Below, one piece after another: positions 56,664-64,000 of a stretch of 64,000 nt of DNA; positions within the stretch are counted from its first letter, which is position 1, and each line of letters starts with the position of its first letter. Position numbers and translations under genes: made by a program. The notes under the pieces were generated by a model. It was not told the origin of the DNA. It did not search any database and was given only the letters and a program-made list of their open reading frames with translations. Source of the DNA: Paramacrobiotus metropolitanus (lineage: Eukaryota; Tardigrada; Eutardigrada; Parachela; Macrobiotidae); the NCBI RefSeq assembly GCF_019649055.1, contig NW_026570275.1, positions 124,001 to 188,000 on the forward strand, given 5' to 3'.

Positions 56664-57552
56664 ATGTCTTCAACCTTGCTTCATAAAGCCTACACTCCCG
56701 ACCCATCTTTTTCGGTGGCAACTGCATTGACTCCCAAAACACGGGCGAATGGCTTCGTGTATATCCATCAGCATCCTCGTGGTAACTGTTCTTCAAGCGC
56801 GCCGTACCAAAGTCCTAAGCAATCCGTACAGCAACAGACACCTGTGCGAAGTCCGCTCCAAGTGCAGCACACCGGTGGACAAACCGTTTTTTCCGTGAAC
56901 ACTGCTACAAACCCGGCATTTACCCCTAGTCCATCGTTGCACAACGGTCAATACCAAGACGGGCTCCTCCATTCGCAGAATTCAGTGCTTCCCGGACACA
57001 TCTCGGTTATTCCTCAGCCGCAGACCGTGACACCCGACACTGCTGCCACGAATCCCACTGCCGGTTACACCGTGCCCTCCGCCACCCGGATCGTGTCTGG
57101 CCCGCTCTCCGACTGGTCGCAGCATTGTGGCTACGAGTTTTACTGCGCATTCTGCCTAGAAGCCTTACCAATAGAGCCAATGACAATAATTTCCGAAGGT
57201 GGTTACCAGCAGCATCTCAGGCAAAGCCGGTATTGTTATGGCAAGAATCTGCAGTTTCTACGCGTAATATTCGACAAGGGAGTGCAGGATACCGGCAATC
57301 CGCTGGCCAATGGGCAAGTGAAGCGCCAGTTGCTCTGTGTGCTGTGTAGAACGGCAATGCAGGCCAACCGGTACAGGATACCCACACCGGATCTTGTAGG
57401 TCAGTTTGGAGAAGCCATGCTCTTTGTCTTTAGTGAATTCTTATAGCTGTACATTCATGTACAAATTGGCATTTTGATCTGCAGCGCAACACATGCAGCG
57501 ATACCATGCCGAACCAAGACCAAAGGACCAATCGCCTATCACTATTCAGTAG
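56664..57552 (+). CDS. Two-finger zinc protein, family copy D
   Basis: ATG 56664, exon 1 to 57399 (donor GTCAGT), exon 2 57485-57552 (acceptor CTGCAG) ending TAG. The layout is as in copy C: a Pro/Thr/Gln-rich N-terminal half, CAFC...HLRQSRYCYGKNLQFL, CVLC, and tail QHMQRYH. The family is arranged as tandem segmental duplicates with about 1 kb of similar upstream DNA each. Confidence 0.8.
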
Positions 57553-58115
57553 GCCGTACGGTTGCGTGGCCGTCCAAAAATACAGATCCGGTTAGACCCG
57601 GAAGTGTATAATCTCTCCAATCCACTATTCGGTGGTCTCAACTTGGCTTCAAACTGAACTGGACACTGCTGGAGAAAATTGACTTTGTTGTTGCAAACTC
57701 AATTTTTTACTCGAATGTTACTAGTATTTTAGCGAAGTACTTAGTACGGTAACGCTTTTGACAGTGATTTATTTGTTTATTTGTGAATTGTACCTTTATA
57801 TCCGCTCTAAGGAAAGACCGTTCTTGACCATTTGGTAAAAAAACAGTAATTGTTCTCTGACCCGGATAAGGAGTTTCACTTAAACACTGCCAGTATTACG
57901 TATAACTTTTTCATTGCCTGTTTTCATTTTCAACTCGGCCTGTATTACGCACAACGTACATTCACTACATTGTTCTCTGATCCGGATATGAATTTTATCT
58001 GAGAAGTCACAGTGATGGCATTTCTACTGTATTGTTCATGCAGATGTCTCCAATAATAAAGGGTGGTGTTGTGATTTGAAATCGCGCTACGAGCAGATCC
58101 GGATGCTTAACTAGC
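57553..58115. other. Duplicated 3-prime flank, no gene
   Basis: Aligns in part with 48560-49060, including repeated TTGTTCTCTGA(C/T)CCGGATA blocks. Confidence 0.5.
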
Positions 58116-58399
58116 TGTGAGGAGGAGTGGCCTCTCTGTTCACCCGCGCACAGGCGGCTGCTAGGTTGTTTTGCTGTTTTTGCCGTGTTTTTCTCCATCT
58201 ACCAGATTCCAAATCTGGTAGATTCTTTAGTTGCTAGATTTCGTCGTCTGAGCTGGTGTGCTTTTTCATTTTTGCCCCGCAGCAAGGTGCTGCGGTGGCC
58301 TTTGATGTGCTGTATGTGGGAGAGATAAAGTGTGCAGTGTGTTGGCGTTCAGTTTCCGTTCGCGCACAGGGGTGAACTAGCCGTTCATCCCCTGTTAGA
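58116..58399. repeat. Structured hairpin repeat, copy 1
   Basis: It starts TGTGAGGAGGAGTGG and ends CCCCTGTTAGA. It contains the hairpins CTACCAGATT/AATCTGGTAG and CCGCAGCA/TGCTGCGG. It interrupts a segment that is continuous in the duplicate near 49066, so it is an insertion. Confidence 0.8.
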
Positions 58400-58885
58400 C
58401 AGTGCTCCATTTCTTGTTTCGAGAAAAACTTGTGTTCCAAAAATTACAGTGCAGTATTTAACCAGCTATGTAAACAAGGAAATTGCAGTATGCTTTGTCA
58501 GAATAGCACATGTACGATATCGGGGTCAAACAGCACTCGTCCAACTACACACCGAAACAAACCAGTCCAGTTTAGCTAGGTAGACAGCGTCACTGCTTTT
58601 GCGAACCTAAGCAGCTCTGATAAGTACCTTAAGGATATAGAGTGGGATGCACTGGTTAAACGAGATGACCTGGTAAAGCCTTCCGCAAGGTGATACATTA
58701 GACTTCTGCGATTGCGCGTTCTTTAGAATATGTTTTCGACCTCCTTTATTCCATGTTGCGAAGGAATGCTGCGTGCGCATTTTTGCGTATCATCCGAATG
58801 TGGAGCTAAAAAACGATCAAACGCAAATCGGTGTACCGAAAGCCTAGGTACACCTTTGTAGAAAAACGAACGTAAATATTAGGGT

Positions 58886-59115
58886 TGTGAGGAGGAGTGG
58901 CCTCCCCGCCCACCCGCACTGGTGCGGGTGCTAAGTTGTTTTGATGTATTTTGATGGCATTTTTCTTCATCTACCAGATCTTCAATCTGGTAGATTCTTC
59001 AGTTGCTAGCCATCGTCGTCTGAGTAACTTGCTGTACTTTTGGCCCCGCAGCATTCTGCTGCGGGAGCTTCTGTAGTGTCATGTGAATGGGATATAAAGT
59101 GGGCAGTTGGTTGTC
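58886..59115. repeat. Structured hairpin repeat, copy 2 (3-prime part diverged)
   Basis: Same start. Hairpins CACCCGCAC/GTGCGGGTG (perfect here), CAGAT/ATCTG with changed loop, and CCCGCAGCA/TGCTGCGGG, extended by one pair relative to copy 1. Confidence 0.75.
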
Positions 59116-59254
59116 GGGTGTCTTGCGTTTCCGCATAACTCGTAGTACACAACACTGCTCACTCTGCAGGATAGATTCCGTTTCTGTCTCTGTCCGTGGA
59201 TTCTTCCTAGATCCACCATCATAGGGTCATTTCTCCGAAGTCTGTTCGAAATTT

Positions 59255-62200
59255 TTAGGCAGCCACTCGTTTAACACAAATAAAGTCCAGCTGATCATCA
59301 CAATTCGAAAACTGAGAATCTTTAAGGTTAGCAGACGTAATGGTTCCGCAACTGGCTACATAGACCCTGGTGGTCTTGTCCAACGTGGCGAAGTTGGCTT
59401 GGAAGAAGACGTCTACTCCGTCATCGGGTTCGCTTGACATCCTGGCATCGTTCTGCCGGCAGAACATGTTGGCATTGGCGAACGCTTTTCTGCAACAAAT
59501 CAAAGATTAATTTAAGTCCGTTCGTTCTGGCGTCCGATGCAACTGCAGCATTCGTAATTACTTGGTAGTGCCATCGGAAAGGAAGGAGAAGAAGTAGCAA
59601 AATTTGTTAAATGTGAACCAACCACTTGTCGTTGGACATCCTCGACCTGCAATGATACTATAATTTATTTAATATTTAAAAAGATATGATGCTCAAGAAT
59701 CTCCTTATGAAAATATACACTGTCTGCTTTTTCGTTCAACACAAACAGCACAAAGACTAAAACAAAACAAAAACGAACGTATATGATAACTATAAGGTAG
59801 CGGCAGTGACTGGCAGGATTGGCGGGTACCTGTTTTTTCCGGGTAGGCCAACTTAATCTTCTCCAGATCGATCTTGCTTAGTCCCTCGCGCTGTCCCATC
59901 TGATCAGCACCGGGCGAATCAGAGACATTCTCCCGCGGCCGAATGGTCCATTCATCCGCATTTATGGCGAAATCATTCTTTCCGTAGTGCAAAATGGAGG
60001 CGAAATCGTATGGCCTGCCGAACGCCGTAATGTCTTTATCACTGTAGCTTCGAAACTGGAGGTAATCGGCTACAACAGAGCATTGCTATTTTCGTTGCAG
60101 TAATTTTTCGTTATTTTATAATTTTGCGTTAACGTTTTTTTAAATGTATTTTTACAATGCGTTAAACTGGTTTTAGCGTAGCTCGATAATATTTGTTTCG
60201 CATTCTAATCAACTGAATCATGCTTCTGTCGCCGATGCGCATTCCTGAATTGTATGTTATTTTGTTGACAGTATTGGCCCAATGTGTAGTTTTTCTGACG
60301 AGTGAATGCTTGCTGTGCTTTACTCTGTACTTGGGTTATTGTGGAGGGACTACTTTTCCGCTGGAGTTTTTAATTGACCGTGTCTGCAAATCTCGATAAG
60401 GAGTGATTCCTTGTATTTGCAGACGTTAAGCATTACAACCAAACCAAACCAAACTGAGTTACTGAGCTCTACAACGGTGTAACCAGGGTGGCAGAACAGC
60501 TTCTCTAAAAGTCTCCAGCAACCAAGAATATAATTTCTCAAGAAAGGAACTGTGTGATATTCCTTTTAAAATTCCGGTCGCTCAGAATATCTGTGTACTT
60601 TACATTTCATGATAACTGTACCAAGATGTATAAGGGATAACTATAAGGGTGTATAAGGGGTATAGGGTGTGAGGAGGAGCGGCGTCTCCGTTCACCCGCG
60701 CACAGGCGGCTGCTAGGTTGTTTTGCTGTTTTTGCCGTGTTTTTCTCTATCTACCAGATCTTCTATCTGGTAGATTCTTTAGTTGCTTGATTTCGTCGTC
60801 TGAGCTGTATGCTTTTTCCTTTTGCCCGCAGCAAGGTGCTGCGGTGGCCTTTGATGTATAGTATGTGAGAGACAGATAAAGTGTGCAGCGTTGTGGCGTT
60901 CAGTTTCCTGTTCTGTTCGCGCAAAGGGGTGACCTAGCCGTTCATCCCCTGTTAGATAACCATACACCTTGAGTCCTTGACTCAGTTGACTGTAAATACT
61001 TAAGCGGCTTAAGTACTTATGTACATCTGCAGCTGCTTAAAAATTTTCTCCTGAACCGCTGCGCAGCTTTCGTATATTTTGTAACTTCGTATATACCGTA
61101 AAATCCGATATTAACGCCCCGTGCGGTTTTAAACGCCCCCTCCCGTAGGTCACGAAATAATAAAAGCCCCCCCCCCCCCGAAATTACGGTTTTAAACACC
61201 CCCTCCCAAGGCTCTTGAAAAAATAAACGCCCAGGGCGTTAATATCGGATTTTACGGTAGGCGAGCAAAATTTGTACAAGGTCCTGTTTTACAGGCTATT
61301 GCTTTCTGCATGCTTACCTTTGCGGATGTTGTCCCAGTTGATTTCCACATACTGGTCCCTGTCGGTGCGGGACTGTTCATGGTAAAATCCTGGAAGAAAC
61401 GCACTCATTTCTGATGAAATTCAGCAGCGTTGCAAACGCATTTACCGGTAGCATGCATTAGCTCATGCTGGATAACGCCTCTTTTCATGCAGCCTGTCAG
61501 CAAATTCGCTTTTCAGTGTACAGTTTGAAATACTAAAAGAGGTGCAAGTTTGTCGCACCTGGAACTTGTAGATTGATAATCTGTCTCCCTTGTTGATGGC
61601 CAATATGCGATGAACACCTGCCATAATAGTGTATTGATTAATCGGCATACTAATACAATTTTTTACACCATACATAGACAGTGAGTGCGTTCGCTCGACA
61701 CTCGGCTTCCGCCATTTTGGTGGCTCTTAAACTTGTATGTATAAATACAGTACATGCGGATACAGTGTCCGCAAAGTTTGCGACTTACCCGAATCCTGGA
61801 CCAATATAAACATAATCCTTGTCTTCATCTTTGCGCGGGCGGAATTTGATGGGTGTCTTCGACATAAAATCTTCTATGGCCCTCTGGATAATTGCTCTAT
61901 CCTGTGGACCTAGGAGACTAAGGGTCAGTTTGCACAAATTACCATTTGAAAATTTACAATCAGGAAGTCTGCAATAAATTACGATAGACTCTGGATAAAA
62001 CGTAGGGAATGGTCGCATCCCTCCATTTCAGTTCATCCTTGTTGACGAAGTTTTGTCCCATATCCTGCAAAGAAATAATTCCAGGAAAGGGACAGATTTT
62101 ATCGTCCGCTGGGGGGAGCTCTGGCTGTGGCTTACATTAACGTTGACTTCCGCATCCTTTTCCACACCCAGCACATCGCCCTCGAACAGCTGAGAAGAAG

Positions 62201-62758
62201 ACAGCATCTGGCTTTCGGTTCCTGAAGAAAAGCCACCCAACAATCTAACAGGACGAAAAATGCCGATTCGCTTAGCGAATAGAAGGAATAACTGATGTTA
62301 AAATGGGCGGATGGCTTGACTACGGACGAGCTACTTATATTTTCATCGGACGAGACGGTAGCCGTGAACTGGTTCGTAAATTACTTACTATAAAGTCCAG
62401 AAAATGTGCTTGCTACTCACTGGTGTCATTCCCGGACTCTTTCACAATCTCCGGGTCAAGAACGACGGGCTTGACTATGGGGGGCGTTGTCGTCGTCGTC
62501 GTTGTCGTGGTTGTTGTGGATGCCGTGGTTGTCACACTGCAGTCGATGTTGTCGCACATTTTATACACTTTAGCATCCTCCACGTTCAGTAAGCAGCACC
62601 ATACTAACACATAATTATAAAGGATTATCATCAACAATATTACGCACTTAGCAATCCTTAACAGTTTAAACGTACTTACTCTTAGGATCGAGGAAATCTT
62701 GCTGGGATAGGGAGGCGCAGCAGCACAACGCTAATAATACTGGAAAAAGCTGCCGCAT
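59255..62758 (-). CDS. Astacin (M12A) metalloprotease with C-terminal C-type lectin domain, 11 exons
   Basis: Exons (minus): 62758-62680, 62567-62421, 62221-62136, 62064-61983, 61909-61789, 61617-61559, 61493-61446, 61389-61318, 60069-59830, 59646-59562 and 59489-59255. All have GT-AG ends and joining phases. Order of parts: signal peptide (MRQLFPVLLALCCCASLS), Thr-rich linker, prodomain with FEGD (the aspartate switch), WRDATIPYVL (mature N-terminus), GCSSHIGHQQGRQ, HELMHATG then FYHEQSRTDRDQYVEINW (zinc site HExxHxxGxxHEQ across a splice), and the end of the catalytic domain (FASILHYGKNDF). The lectin domain follows, from CPTTSGWFTFNKFCYF to NCDDQLDFICVKR. It is a secreted protease, probably matrix- or carbohydrate-directed. 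This is a complete host gene. Confidence 0.9.
60668..60956. repeat. Structured hairpin repeat, copy 3
   Basis: Near full-length match to copy 1, with the CTACCAGAT/ATCTGGTAG hairpin carrying a different loop. It lies in an intron of the astacin gene. Confidence 0.8.
61094..61259. mobile_element. TA-flanked MITE with perfect arms
   Basis: CCGTAAAATCCGATATTAAC...CGCCC arms pair perfectly with GGGCG...GTTAATATCGGATTTTACGG, flanked by TA on both sides, as in Tc1/mariner-type MITEs. It sits in the astacin gene intron between exons 8 and 9. Confidence 0.88.
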
Positions 62759-64000
62759 GGTGTTTACAGTCTGCCACGGTCGCGTGCACCGTTCCACCGG
62801 TAAATTAAGAATGTCGACAGCACTGGGTCCCCGTTAACATTAATCAGTGAGTTGAAAACGTGCGCAAGCTCGCTGTTCTTACGCTTTCGATGAATGCGAT
62901 TACATAATAGAATACACCATTGTATCTAATGATATATGGCTGCTAGCGCAAGATACCCTCCAGGTATGAAAACAGGAAAAGACAGCGTTGCTTACACTTG
63001 TGCAAACATAGTTTCAGAATTGCTGGATATGAGAACGTCTGTGCTTTTACACAATTCATTGTTTTTATTTATTTGTGTTCGAACAGAAATTACTGCATAG
63101 TTCCATTATCTAGTATTTATGTGAAAAACTGTGCGTACTGTGTGGCGTTTACACTACAAAACACTTTAAAACGTATCATCGCCGTGCGTAAATGGTCAAA
63201 CATTCGGGCCACCGAAACGTCAGATGTACTTTGACAACGCTGTGCGTAAGGGATAAAGAATAAACTAATAATTGACAATTATCTGCCAATTCATTGGATA
63301 CGACCCGCCGGTTACGGTATTCGCGTGTTTCAGCTAAAAAGTTTCGTGAAGCGTGAAAAGAGCGTTTACTTTGCTTTACTGTTGGCTGTACAACGGAATC
63401 TCTACCCTTCAAACATTTATCAGCTCCTGTGTTTCTTGCATCAGGTCCAGGATGATTCAAAATTACAAAACTGTTCAGCAAACTAAGCTGTCTCCACGAC
63501 CACATAAAAAATCGCAGTATTACAACTGAATGGCAAGCGCTTTTGTCTGGACGTGTCACCGTCCCTTCAGGAAATTTGAAAGCGTACCTGGATTGCATAT
63601 GTATGTACCGCATACAAAGCGTTTCAACGGTCAGTTAAAAAGTTATTATGGAGTGCGGGTATGGACAGTAATTACGGTATATAACAGCATCTCAGTGCAA
63701 TACATCTTAAAGCTTTTTCATCCGATATCGTTTTGCAAAGCAAGTGTAAATTGTGGTATTTCTGCGAGCGTCATATCTGTCGACACACCCAGCCCCGGTG
63801 TACCAAACGCAGCCATTCTGTGGGATACTAATACAGGACCATGACTTACATAAACCAATACTGCCGCATTCGTACATTGTTCATTCTGGAATGCGTGAAA
63901 ACATATACGACGCGCTGTTCTTTGAAACTGTACTGAAACAAAGGTCAGGTATACCATCCGCAATAAAGGAAGCTGCCACCAACCCGCAGGTAACTTTCCT
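62759..64000. other. Upstream of the astacin gene; no gene recognised
   Basis: Contains the presumptive astacin promoter and AT-rich sequence. Open frames at 63176-63963 show no domain or splice support. Confidence 0.4.

Noticed and set aside
58234-60967. Similar 60-70 residue minus-strand frames in two places
   Set aside because: They are products of the structured hairpin repeat rather than a gene family.

Overview
The window is animal nuclear DNA. Genes are split by GT-AG introns, and the domain set (astacin protease with a C-type lectin domain, KDM4-type JmjC, BIR/UBA, Kazal, mitochondrial phosphate carrier) is metazoan. An invertebrate fits best; an ecdysozoan such as a tardigrade is possible but I cannot prove the taxon from sequence alone.

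The dominant object is one 30.2 kb Polinton/Maverick (adintovirus-like) element at 2397-32641. It has 89-bp terminal inverted repeats (one mismatch) and a 6-bp target duplication TATAAA (2391-2396 and 32642-32647). Its right two thirds hold the virus-like core: an eIF2-beta-like protein and a tandem dsRNA-binding protein (13718-14961, minus), retroviral-type integrase (15173), penton-like and hexon-like capsid proteins with a small basic core-protein ORF between them (16248-19094), thymidylate kinase (minus), a P/Q-rich protein (minus), ribonucleotide reductase R2, a BIR-like protein (minus), protein-primed DNA polymerase B (24386-28333, one internal frame break), packaging ATPase, a PC4-like protein (minus), a small membrane protein (minus) and a BIR/UBA inhibitor-of-apoptosis protein. 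No adenain-type maturation protease was found. The left 11 kb is cargo unlike a usual Polinton: an intron-containing KDM4-like JmjC demethylase gene, a decayed Kazal-inhibitor gene and a five-exon LRR/mucin-like membrane protein with one in-frame TAG. A degenerate repeat built on GACCATA runs through cargo and core, plus-oriented on the left and minus-oriented on the right, which ties the 30 kb together as one unit.

The element sits inside an intron of a host multi-pass membrane protein gene (exon 2 at 1586-2295, exon 1 at 33230-33353, minus strand). Two paralogues of that gene follow: an apparently intact copy (37845-40832) and a broken one (51704-51812 plus remnants). The broken copy works as an empty-site comparison and itself carries a 1.2-kb foldback element with tRNA-like units. 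The flanks are segmental duplications: a two-exon zinc-finger gene family occurs three times (1-751, 47674-48524, 56664-57552) and a 5-prime exon region twice (45830-46560, 52745-53622). Other host genes are an intronless phosphate carrier (35120-36208) and an 11-exon astacin/C-type-lectin gene (59255-62758).

The rest is repeats: a nested cluster at 41815-44170 (TTCGGCCG foldback arms, TTAGG-like minisatellite, a TTAA-flanked MITE, possible solo LTR), long hairpins near 36.9 kb, three copies of a structured hairpin element at 58.1, 58.9 and 60.7 kb, and a perfect-arm TA-flanked MITE in the astacin gene.

Working picture of the element: integrase and polymerase move and copy it; hexon, penton, core protein and ATPase would make particles; R2 and thymidylate kinase feed dNTPs; the BIR, dsRNA-binding, eIF2-beta-like and JmjC proteins would act on host death, RNA sensing, translation and chromatin. 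The last group of roles is inference from domains.
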